Source: Shewanella oneidensis MR-1 (lineage in GTDB: Bacteria; Pseudomonadota; Gammaproteobacteria; Enterobacterales; Shewanellaceae). Taken from it: DNA of 64,000 nt. The DNA lies in the NCBI RefSeq assembly GCF_000146165.2, contig NC_004347.2:3506790-3570789 (forward strand), in the 5' to 3' direction. Below are positions 56,710 to 64,000 of the stretch, in pieces (the first letter of the stretch is position 1; each line of letters opens with the position of its first letter). The translations under genes and the position numbers were made by a program. The notes beneath the pieces are model-generated. The model made no database searches. It saw nothing but the letters and a program-made list of their open reading frames with translations, and was not told the DNA's origin.

Positions 56710-59586
56710 ATGGAAAAAACATACGATCCTCAGTCCATTGAGCAGACTCTTTACCAAAACTGGGAAGAGAAAGGTTATTTTAAACCCCACGGCGATGCCT
56801 CACAGGGCAACTATTGCATCATGATCCCGCCGCCCAACGTGACGGGTAGCCTGCACATGGGTCACGCCTTCCAAGATACCATCATGGATACCTTGATCCG
56901 CTACCAACGTATGAAGGGTAAAAATACCCTGTGGCAGGTCGGTACAGATCACGCTGGTATTGCGACGCAAATGCTGGTTGAGCGTAAGCTTGAAGCTGAA
57001 GAAGGCAAGAGCCGCCATGATCTTGGTCGTGATGTCTTTATGGAAAAAGTTTGGGAATGGAAAGCACAATCTGGCGGCACCATCACTAAGCAGCTACGTC
57101 GTATGGGCGCATCGGTTGATTGGGATCGCGAGCGTTTTACCATGGATGAAGGTTTGTCAAAAGCCGTTCAAGAAGTGTTTGTCCGTCTCTACGAAGACGA
57201 TTTGATTTACCGTGGAAAACGCTTAGTAAACTGGGATCCTAAACTGCATACCGCAATTTCTGATCTCGAAGTGGAAAACAAAGAGAAACAAGGCCATATG
57301 TGGCATCTGCGTTATCCACTGGCCGACGGTGAACTGACCGCGGATGGTAAAGATTATTTAGAAGTTGCCACCACTCGTCCGGAAACTATGCTGGGCGATA
57401 GCGCGGTGGCGGTTCACCCTGATGATGAACGTTATCAAGCATTGATTGGCAAATATATTCTGCTGCCTATCGTGAATCGTCGCATCCCAATCGTTGCCGA
57501 TGATTATGTGGACATGGCTTTTGGTACAGGTTGTGTGAAAATCACTCCTGCCCACGACTTTAATGACTATGAAGTTGGTAAGCGCCACAAGCTGCCCATG
57601 TTCAACGTGTTAACCTTAGATGCAGCCATTCGCTCATCAGCAGAAGTGGTTAACACTGATGGCACCATCAACACCAGCTTAGATGGCAGCCTACCCGAGC
57701 GCTACGCAGGTTTAGATCGTTTCAAAGCCCGTGATGCCATCGTTGCCGAATTTGAAACCTTAGGCCTGCTCGAGAAAATCGCGCCGCACGGCTTAAAAGT
57801 GCCCTATGGTGACCGTTCTGGTGTAGTTATCGAGCCAATGCTGACCGACCAATGGTACGTAGCAGTTGCGCCTATGGCCAAAACCGCAATCGAAGCCGTT
57901 GAAAATGGCGATATCAAGTTCGTGCCACAGCAGTACGAAAACATGTACTTCTCTTGGATGCGCGACATTCAAGATTGGTGTATTTCTCGCCAATTATGGT
58001 GGGGGCACCGCATCCCAGCTTGGTACGACACAAACGGTAAGGTCTATGTAGGCCGCACCGAAGCAGAAGTGCGTGCTAAGCACGATATCGATGATGCAAT
58101 CGCCCTACGCCAAGATGAAGATGTATTGGATACTTGGTTCAGCTCAGCGCTGTGGACATTCTCCACCTTAGGCTGGCCTGACAATGTTGAAGATTTAAAA
58201 ACCTTCCATCCAACCGACGTGTTGGTAACTGGTTTTGACATCATCTTCTTCTGGGTTGCCCGTATGATCATGATGACCATGCACTTCATCAAAGATGAAG
58301 ATGGTAAACCACAAGTACCATTCAAAACCGTCTACGTGACGGGTCTTATCCGCGATGAAGCGGGCAATAAGATGTCAAAATCTAAGGGCAATGTACTTGA
58401 CCCATTAGATATGATCGACGGTATCGATCTTGAAACCCTCGTTGAAAAACGTACTGGCAACATGATGCAGCCTCAGCTAGCCGCCAAGATCGAAAAGAGC
58501 ACCCGTAAAGAATTCGAGAACGGTATCGAAGCTCACGGTACTGATGCCCTGCGCTTTACTCTGGCGGCAATGGCCTCAACGGGCCGTGATATCAATTGGG
58601 ACATGAAACGTTTAGACGGTTACCGCAGCTTCTGTAACAAGTTATGGAACGCGTCACGCTACGTGCTGATGAATACCGAAGGCCAAGATTGCGGCCCGAA
58701 CTCTCCGGACTACCAAGGCGGCGAGATGGAACTGTCACTGGCGGATCGCTGGATCATCGATTTATTCAACCAAACCGTAAAAACCTATGACGAGCACATG
58801 GCAAGCTACCGCTTCGATCTCGCAGCTAACACGTTGTACGAGTTCACTTGGAATCAGTTCTGCGATTGGTACTTAGAGTTAACTAAGCCTGTCCTGCAAA
58901 ACGGCACCGAAGCGCAAATGCGTGGTACGCGTCATACGCTGGTCAATGTTTTAGAAGCGATGCAACGTCTGATGCATCCAATGATGCCGTACATCACTGA
59001 AACCATCTGGCAACGCGTTAAACCGCTGACTGGCGTCCAAGGTGACACCATTATGCTGGCGCCATTCCCTGCATTTGATGCAGCTAAAGTGGATGCGACC
59101 GCGATGGCCGACCTCGAGTGGGTTAAGCAAGTGATTGTTGCTGTACGTAATATCCGTGCAGAGCTCAATATTGCGCCTTCTAAGCCATTAAACGCCTTAT
59201 TACGCGGCGTGAGTGCTCAAGATAAAGCCCGCATTGAAGCTAACCAAGCCTTCTTCGCGACCTTGGCACGCTTAGAAAGTATGACGATTCTAGGTGAAGG
59301 TGAAACAGCACCGATGTCAACTACGGGTTTGATTGGTGAGATGGAATTATTAATTCCGATGGCAGGTCTGGTTGATGTGGCTGCCGAAATGGCCCGTATC
59401 GACAAACAACTTGAAAAACTAACCCAAGAAATTGCCCGTATCGAAGGTAAATTATCCAATGAAGGTTTCGTTGCAAAAGCGCCGCCAGCCGTTATTGATA
59501 AAGAGCGCGCCAAAATGGCCGATCTCAGCCGCGATATTGACAAGTTAACAGAGCAAAAAGCGGAATTTGCTAAGTTAGAAGCATAA
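56710..59586 (+). CDS. valS: Valyl-tRNA synthetase
   Basis: 958 residues, class I aminoacyl-tRNA synthetase. HIGH-like motif [19 protein letters not shown], editing domain (about 190-340, [20 protein letters not shown]), KMSKS in [18 protein letters not shown], the anticodon-binding domain, and a C-terminal coiled coil (about 890-958, [20 protein letters not shown]) that binds tRNA. Complete length and motifs. Co-transcribed with holC, with a terminator after the stop. Confidence 0.98.
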   Translation: MEKTYDPQSIEQTLYQNWEEKGYFKPHGDASQGNYCIMIPPPNVTGSLHMGHAFQDTIMDTLIRYQRMKGKNTLWQVGTDHAGIATQMLVERKLEAEEGKSRHDLGRDVFMEKVWEWKAQSGGTITKQLRRMGASVDWDRERFTMDEGLSKAVQEVFVRLYEDDLIYRGKRLVNWDPKLHTAISDLEVENKEKQGHMWHLRYPLADGELTADGKDYLEVATTRPETMLGDSAVAVHPDDERYQALIGKYILLPIVNRRIPIVADDYVDMAFGTGCVKITPAHDFNDYEVGKRHKLPMFNVLTLDAAIRSSAEVVNTDGTINTSLDGSLPERYAGLDRFKARDAIVAEFETLGLLEKIAPHGLKVPYGDRSGVVIEPMLTDQWYVAVAPMAKTAIEAVENGDIKFVPQQYENMYFSWMRDIQDWCISRQLWWGHRIPAWYDTNGKVYVGRTEAEVRAKHDIDDAIALRQDEDVLDTWFSSALWTFSTLGWPDNVEDLKTFHPTDVLVTGFDIIFFWVARMIMMTMHFIKDEDGKPQVPFKTVYVTGLIRDEAGNKMSKSKGNVLDPLDMIDGIDLETLVEKRTGNMMQPQLAAKIEKSTRKEFENGIEAHGTDALRFTLAAMASTGRDINWDMKRLDGYRSFCNKLWNASRYVLMNTEGQDCGPNSPDYQGGEMELSLADRWIIDLFNQTVKTYDEHMASYRFDLAANTLYEFTWNQFCDWYLELTKPVLQNGTEAQMRGTRHTLVNVLEAMQRLMHPMMPYITETIWQRVKPLTGVQGDTIMLAPFPAFDAAKVDATAMADLEWVKQVIVAVRNIRAELNIAPSKPLNALLRGVSAQDKARIEANQAFFATLARLESMTILGEGETAPMSTTGLIGEMELLIPMAGLVDVAAEMARIDKQLEKLTQEIARIEGKLSNEGFVAKAPPAVIDKERAKMADLSRDIDKLTEQKAEFAKLEA

Positions 59587-59605
59587 AAGCTAACTCACGT
59601 CCCCT

Positions 59606-59632
59606 AAGGGCTGTTTCATACAGCCCTTTTCT
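59606..59632 (+). terminator. Rho-independent terminator of holC-valS
   Basis: AAGGGCTGT / ACAGCCCTT hairpin with a five-base loop and TTTTCTTT tail. Confidence 0.9.
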
Positions 59633-60137
59633 TTATCCAAAAAAACAAGCTTTATTATAATCAATTGGTTGTGCCATCCACCTCACAATGCATAACAGAC
59701 AAGCTCCTTAATAATGCAGTCCTTATAGCAATCACATTAAATATCTACTCAGTTCAGAGGCTCACAGGCATCTCAATCCAATGCGCATTGACGCAGAAAT
59801 GGTTATTCCCTTTTAAGTCAAAACAACAGAAGTGGAATGTCTGTGAGGCTTCCGAAGGGCGGCTGATGTCCACTGCATGGCAACGCGCTTGATACACGTT
59901 TAAGGCTTTAGACAGAGCACCACTATACCTTCAAGTCTTCGCCTTATCTAAAGCTCGTTGAACTCCCGCTGAATGAACAGATAGTTAATACGATTGGTAT
60001 TATGCACTTAGAAGCAAGCTACGATGATAAAATCACACTCGGAGATTAGTATATAAGGCAGCGTAAAAGGAGGGTTATCAACGCTCTAAAGCACCAAAGA
60101 TATTGCGGTCAAAGCAGATACAGCGGAAAAATCCCAA
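59633..60137. other. Intergenic stretch between valS and the tRNA operon
   Basis: About 500 bases with only short frames (the longest 75 codons at 59665-59892, without a ribosome site or recognisable motif). I do not support a gene here. Confidence 0.4.
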
Positions 60138-60168
60138 TAAAAAAGCCCTGCACTGTTATGCAAGGCTT
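60138..60168 (-). terminator. Rho-independent terminator of the Ser/Arg tRNA operon
   Basis: On the minus strand AGCCTTGCA / TGCAGGGCT (one wobble pair) with a TAACAG loop and TTTTTTATT tail. Confidence 0.85.
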
Positions 60169-60187
60169 ATCTATATCTATCAATAGA

Positions 60188-60264
60188 TGGTGCGCGTGGA
60201 AGGATTCGAACCTCCGACCGCCTGGTTCGTAGCCAGGTACTCTATCCAGCTGAGCTACACGCGC
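60188..60264 (-). tRNA. tRNA-Arg (ACG), copy nearest the terminator
   Basis: 77 bases with CCA. Acceptor GCGCGTG/CACGCGC; anticodon loop CTACGAA, so anticodon ACG (read as ICG after TadA editing). Confidence 0.97.
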
Positions 60265-60359
60265 TAAATCGATCACTTGAGTTGCTAATTCATCAACAGA
60301 CTAGAGTCTAGAAGAAGCACTTTAGTCTCGCAAATAAAATCCATTCACTGCGAATAGAA

Positions 60360-60451
60360 TGGCGGAGAAGGAGGGATTCGAACCCTCGATGGGAGATAAA
60401 GCCCATACTCCCTTAGCAGGGGAGCGCCTTCGGCCACTCGGCCACCTCTCC
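60360..60451 (-). tRNA. tRNA-Ser (GCT)
   Basis: 92 bases with the long variable arm of serine tRNAs; anticodon stem CTCCC/GGGAG with loop CTGCTAA. Reads AGC/AGU. Confidence 0.97.
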
Positions 60452-60487
60452 GCAAAATCTGCATTTGTAAGCTATTGCTTACTAAAA

Positions 60488-60564
60488 TGGTGCGCGTGGA
60501 AGGAGTCGAACCTCCGACCGCCTGGTTCGTAGCCAGGTACTCTATCCAGCTGAGCTACACGCGC
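60488..60564 (-). tRNA. tRNA-Arg (ACG)
   Basis: As the other Arg(ACG) copies, with TTCGACT in the T-loop region in place of TTCGAAT. Confidence 0.97.
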
Positions 60565-60607
60565 ATTTTTTCATTTTGCTGACAAAGCCTTGGCTCTGCC
60601 TGCTAAT

Positions 60608-60684
60608 TGGTGCGCATGGAAGGAGTCGAACCTCCGACCGCCTGGTTCGTAGCCAGGTACTCTATCCAGCTGAGCTACATGCGC
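60608..60684 (-). tRNA. tRNA-Arg (ACG), acceptor variant
   Basis: Acceptor GCGCATG pairs with CATGCGC: the fifth base pair is A-T in place of G-C, a compensated change relative to the other copies. Anticodon ACG. Confidence 0.96.
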
Positions 60685-60727
60685 ATTTTAAACTTTTATC
60701 TCCACACCTTAGCATTGAGATGTAATA

Positions 60728-60804
60728 TGGTGCGCGTGGAAGGATTCGAACCTCCGACCGCCTGGTTCGTAGCCAGGTACTCTATCCAGCTGAGCTACAC
60801 GCGC
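60728..60804 (-). tRNA. tRNA-Arg (ACG)
   Basis: Same sequence as the copy at 60188-60264. Confidence 0.97.
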
Positions 60805-60887
60805 TTAAAAATACTTACTGAAGCAATTAACTACAAAATTTCGCCTGAAATTCAAACCTGATGAGTTAAACATAACTGATGCAGAAA

Positions 60888-60964
60888 TGGTGCGCGTGGA
60901 AGGATTCGAACCTCCGACCGCCTGGTTCGTAGCCAGGTACTCTATCCAGCTGAGCTACATGCGC
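60888..60964 (-). tRNA. tRNA-Arg (ACG) with an acceptor-stem mismatch
   Basis: 5' acceptor strand GCGCATG (as in the 60608 copy) but 3' strand CACGCGC (as in the common copy), which leaves an A-C mismatch at the fifth acceptor pair. It looks like a chimera of the two variants. Probably still functional, but less stable. Confidence 0.93.
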
Positions 60965-60995
60965 GACTTGTACTTTATCTTGCTTTAATAAAAAA

Positions 60996-61072
60996 TGGTG
61001 CGCGTGGAAGGATTCGAACCTCCGACCGCCTGGTTCGTAGCCAGGTACTCTATCCAGCTGAGCTACACGCGC
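60996..61072 (-). tRNA. tRNA-Arg (ACG)
   Basis: Same sequence as the copy at 60188-60264. Confidence 0.97.
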
Positions 61073-61092
61073 AGTTTTTTATCGGTAAGAAA

Positions 61093-61184
61093 TGGCGGAG
61101 AAGGAGGGATTCGAACCCTCGATGGGAGATAAAGCCCATACTCCCTTAGCAGGGGAGCGCCTTCGGCCACTCGGCCACCTCTCC
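61093..61184 (-). tRNA. tRNA-Ser (GCT), first gene of the operon
   Basis: Identical to the Ser(GCT) gene at 60360-60451; 92 bases. Confidence 0.97.
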
Positions 61185-61199
61185 GTTTTCTTGGCGCAC

Positions 61200-61227
61200 A
61201 TATTACTGTTTGACGAAAATAAGTCAA
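61200..61227 (-). promoter_or_regulatory. Promoter of the Ser/Arg tRNA operon
   Basis: On the minus strand TTGACT (-35), 16-base spacer, TAATAT (-10), then GTGCGCC, a GC-rich discriminator typical of stable RNA promoters. Confidence 0.65.
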
Positions 61228-61327
61228 ACCCTTTTTCTGAAACCGATTCCATTTGAACTGTTTTTAATCACATTGCTGTTATATCAAGCCAATGTGTTGA
61301 TTTACGCCAATCTTTCGGTTTCAAAAA

Positions 61328-61358
61328 TAAAAAAGTCAGTTAAAAAACTGACTTTTTT
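61328..61358 (-). terminator. Rho-independent terminator of csrA
   Basis: AAAAAGTCAGTT / AACTGACTTTTTT hairpin 30 bases past the csrA stop. Confidence 0.88.
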
Positions 61359-61387
61359 ATCTAGCTAATACGCGCATAAGCTTTGTA

Positions 61388-61585
61388 TTAAAAGTTACCG
61401 CCTTCAGAAGGCGTACCTGATTTTTCAGATTGAATGCGTTGGTAGATTTCTTCGCGGTGAACAGAAACCTCTTTCGGTGCATTCACACCAATACGCACTT
61501 GATTGCCTTTTACCCCTAGCACAGTAACTGTGACTTCATCACCAATCATCAGTGTTTCGCCAACACGACGAGTCAAAATCAGCAT
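61388..61585 (-). CDS. csrA: Carbon storage regulator CsrA
   Basis: 65 residues: [43 protein letters not shown]-binding dimer that controls translation at GGA motifs, affecting carbon storage and biofilm. The RNA-binding residues (L4, R44-like HREE) are intact. Lies between lysC and the Ser-Arg tRNA cluster, the conserved gammaproteobacterial order. Confidence 0.98.
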
Positions 61586-61703
61586 TCGATAGCTCCTTTA
61601 TGTCTTAATTCAGCTTACACACGGCACTCATCCGGTAGATGAGCTTATTATAGGGTCAGCTGAGTACAAATTAATAGTATTCAATACTCAAACAGTTATT
61701 TAA

Positions 61704-62960
61704 TTACACCTTATTTAGCTCGAAAGCATGATGCAACGCCCGAACCGCCTTGTGCAAGTCCCTTTCATCGATCACAGTTGACAATTTACTCTCCGATGTC
61801 GAAAGTAACTTAGCATGAATTGTTTCGTTACCCAATACATCTAACATCTTAGTCAATAATCCAACTTTTGCCTGTAAACCTTTGCCAACTAAAGACACTT
61901 TTGCACGTTGGCGCTCAACAATCAATTGCCCTAGATCAAGACTTTCGCTTAAAACCTCAAGCTCGTGCAATAAAATATCCACTTTAGCTTCGGCTAACAT
62001 GAAACTGACTGACTCAACAGGAGAAATTTCATTCAATTTCAAAGGAGTGATAAATTCAACATCTACCTCCAGTCGGGCCAAACAAGCCAATAGTGCTTGG
62101 TAACGCTCACTGCTGGTGAACAAACCTTCGATGGTCAACGTTGCTAAGGCTTTGTTGATCGCAATACCTTGTACAGATGCGGCCATCGCAAGCTCAGATT
62201 CATCACCAAATTGAATTAATGTACCTTGCCCAGCTTCGAAACTCGACAACACCCGAAGCGGTACTTTAAAACGCTGTGCATATTCAACAGAATCAGGATG
62301 AAGTACTTTAGCGCCTAACTTTGCCATTTCAAGCATGACGTCAAAGCCAATCACATCCAGACGCCTTGCGCTACTATCGATATTTGGGTCTGTAGTAAAC
62401 ACCCCTGAAACATCGGTAAATATCTGGCATTCATCGGCTCTTAACGCTGCGGCGAGCGCTACAGCCGTCGTATCGGAACCACCACGACCTAAGGTTGTGA
62501 CATCGCCATTAGGATCGATCCCTTGAAACCCTGCCACAATCGGCACAATGCCTTGTTCGAGCAAGGACGTTAAGTACGCCGTATCGACGCTCTCAATACT
62601 GGCACGACCAAACTGACTATTTGTATGGATTTGCACTTGATCGCCAGTGAGCGATCTTGCCTTGATACCGCGACGCTGCAACGCCATCGCCATCAACGCA
62701 ATACTAATTTGCTCACCCGTTGAGACCAACATATCGAGTTCCCGAGCACTCGCGCGGGGATCGATTTGCGCTGCTAGCGCAAATAGCCTATTTGTCTCCC
62801 CTGCCATAGCAGAAAGAACTAATACTTGCTGCTCACCACTGTGAGCGGACTTTGCAATCTGTTCGGCAACCACTTCGATACGTTCAATTGAACCCACCGA
62901 AGTGCCACCAAACTTCTTCACAAAAAGCTTGCTACCACTAAGCTTTCGTTTTTCGAGCAC
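61704..62960 (-). CDS. lysC: Aspartate kinase (monofunctional)
   Basis: 418 residues if started at the GTG at 62960 (AAGAGG upstream). The catalytic block starts KLFVKKFGGTSVGSIERIEV, with DVTTLGRGGSDTTAVALAAA and FTDVSGVFTTDPNID; two ACT domains fill the C-terminal third. It makes aspartyl phosphate for lysine, methionine and threonine. It is the single-function counterpart of thrA. Nine bases follow alaS, so it is co-transcribed. Confidence 0.94.
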   Translation of the reverse strand: MLEKRKLSGSKLFVKKFGGTSVGSIERIEVVAEQIAKSAHSGEQQVLVLSAMAGETNRLFALAAQIDPRASARELDMLVSTGEQISIALMAMALQRRGIKARSLTGDQVQIHTNSQFGRASIESVDTAYLTSLLEQGIVPIVAGFQGIDPNGDVTTLGRGGSDTTAVALAAALRADECQIFTDVSGVFTTDPNIDSSARRLDVIGFDVMLEMAKLGAKVLHPDSVEYAQRFKVPLRVLSSFEAGQGTLIQFGDESELAMAASVQGIAINKALATLTIEGLFTSSERYQALLACLARLEVDVEFITPLKLNEISPVESVSFMLAEAKVDILLHELEVLSESLDLGQLIVERQRAKVSLVGKGLQAKVGLLTKMLDVLGNETIHAKLLSTSESKLSTVIDERDLHKAVRALHHAFELNKV

Positions 62961-62969
62961 AGCAACCTC

Positions 62970-64000
62970 TTAAGCTAAACGCTCAGTAATCCAAGGTAAT
63001 ACTTGTGACAGTGCCGCATCCAGATTTTCTGGTTGGCTACCACCTGCTTGGGCCATATCAGGGCGACCACCACCTTTACCACCGACTTGTGTGGCGACCA
63101 TAGCAACCAGCTCACCCGCTTTGATTTTAGCGATTAAGTCGTTGCTAACACCTGCAATAAGGTTGACTTTACCTTCTTGTGCTACACCTAACACGATAAT
63201 AGCGGATTTAAGCTTTTGTTTAAGCTCATCTTGCAGACCGCGTAACGCACCAGCTTCAACGCCTTCTAGCTTTTTAATCAGCACATTGACGCCATTAACC
63301 ACTACCGCATCACCCGCTAAATCCGCACTTGCTGCAGCCGCTAACTTATCTTTAAGTTGCTGCATTTCTTTCTCAAGTTGCTTCATTTTATCTAATTGGA
63401 CTTTCAGTTTGGTAACAACTGAATGAGCATCAGCTTTCAGAAGTGATGCGGCTTCCTCAAGCTCAGCCTGTTGCTGCGCCACATATGCCATAGCCGCAGC
63501 ACCTGTAACCGCTTCAATACGGCGTACACCTGCGGCTATACCACCTTCTGAAGTGATCTTAAATAAACCAATATCACCAGTGCGGCCAACATGCGTACCA
63601 CCACAAAGTTCGATTGAGAAATCGCCCATGGTCACGACACGAACCTGTGAATCATATTTTTCACCAAAGAGCGCCATAGCGCCTTTTTCTTTGGCTTCAT
63701 CAATCGCCATTTCAGCCACTTTAAGCTCATGGTTACGACGAATTTGCGTATTGACTAACTCTTCAACCTGCTTAAGTTCGAAAGGTTTTACCGCTTCGAA
63801 ATGGGAGAAGTCAAAGCGTAAACGCTCTGGGTCAACCAATGAGCCTTTTTGAGTAACATGAGTGCCCAACACTTGGCGCAGTGCAGCATGCAATAAGTGA
63901 GTTACAGAGTGGTTTAACTGAGTGCGGTGACGTAGCTTTTTATCCACTTTGGCTTCAAGCACTTGGCCAACACTTAAACTGCCAGCCGTTAAGGTTCCTT
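62970..64000 (-). CDS. alaS: Alanyl-tRNA synthetase, C-terminal part (cut by window edge)
   Basis: The frame is open to the window end, so the visible part is about 343 residues of an enzyme of about 875. It contains the editing-domain motifs [18 protein letters not shown] and [15 protein letters not shown] (metal-binding His/Cys), and the C-terminal DHHA1-type glycine motif [15 protein letters not shown]. Upstream catalytic domains are outside. The frame continues into lysC after nine bases. Confidence 0.97.
   Translation of the reverse strand, partial: GTLTAGSLSVGQVLEAKVDKKLRHRTQLNHSVTHLLHAALRQVLGTHVTQKGSLVDPERLRFDFSHFEAVKPFELKQVEELVNTQIRRNHELKVAEMAIDEAKEKGAMALFGEKYDSQVRVVTMGDFSIELCGGTHVGRTGDIGLFKITSEGGIAAGVRRIEAVTGAAAMAYVAQQQAELEEAASLLKADAHSVVTKLKVQLDKMKQLEKEMQQLKDKLAAAASADLAGDAVVVNGVNVLIKKLEGVEAGALRGLQDELKQKLKSAIIVLGVAQEGKVNLIAGVSNDLIAKIKAGELVAMVATQVGGKGGGRPDMAQAGGSQPENLDAALSQVLPWITERLA

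Noticed and set aside
59665..59892. 75-codon frame after valS
   Set aside because: No ribosome site, no motif, and composition like the surrounding spacer.
60607..60861. 84-codon frame over the tRNA-Arg genes
   Set aside because: It is a translation of the antisense of repeated tRNA genes, giving a false repeat (EPPTAWFVARYSIQLSY).
60188..61184. Integrated element using the tRNA cluster as attachment site
   Set aside because: No integrase and no duplicated tRNA 3' end outside the complete tRNA genes.

Overview
The window reads as a chromosomal segment of a gammaproteobacterium of the order Alteromonadales, most likely Shewanella. Pointers are the yggN/glsB/yggL/trmB/mutY/yggX neighbourhood, DUF3634, DUF2884 and TIGR02922-type proteins, a monoheme cytochrome c' next to a b-type cytochrome, a tricorn-like peptidase beside thrABC, and the alaS-lysC-csrA-(Ser/Arg tRNA)-valS-holC block. 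Genus is an inference from gene content and remembered gene order. No search was run. Layout: 1-6500 holds a LysR fragment, a DUF2884 protein, glsB, yggL, trmB, mutY, yggX and a cytochrome b561/YceI pair. 6760-7870 is a tandemly duplicated Phe-Thr tRNA transcription unit with decayed tRNA pieces around it. 8200-8830 has small proteins. 8920-17774 is a probable ten-gene minus-strand operon: a MerR regulator, a photolyase, then a lipid-modification set (NTF2-like, SDR, FAD oxidoreductase, DUF1365, cyclopropane-fatty-acid-synthase-like methyltransferase, DUF2878, chalcone-isomerase-like protein, DUF3833 lipoprotein). 17862-28832 carries a DUF523/DUF1722 protein, a small protein behind a sigma-54-like promoter, a DEAD-box helicase, a PAS-GGDEF-EAL protein, a Lon-like protease, and a divergent old-yellow-enzyme/TetR pair with three operator palindromes. 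29151-33402 is the accessory patch: a chemoreceptor cut by an IS3-family element, followed by an IS256-family element with an intact 8-bp target duplication. 33657-45524 continues with a YebC-type protein, a broken isochorismatase gene, hpf, an Aer-like receptor, a Fur-box-led DUF3649-PepSY-DUF3325 iron operon, an OsmC protein and a tricorn-type peptidase. 46067-51068 is the threonine operon with a complete attenuation leader (thrL) and terminators. 51536-55153 holds slyD, trpR, cytochrome c', cytochrome b and raiA. A 1.07-kb AT-rich stretch without convincing genes precedes holC-valS. 60138-61227 is a minus-strand operon of six Arg(ACG) and two Ser(GCT) tRNAs, followed by csrA, lysC and the 3' part of alaS at the window edge. 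Working together: the MerR-photolyase-lipid operon looks like a light or reactive-oxygen protection module that couples DNA repair to fatty-acid remodelling, and it is the best candidate here for an incompletely described system. The threonine operon is set up for Thr/Ile-sensing attenuation, the OYE gene for TetR-type electrophile control, and the PepSY operon for iron control. All functions are assigned from recognisable motifs and family knowledge, not from experiments.
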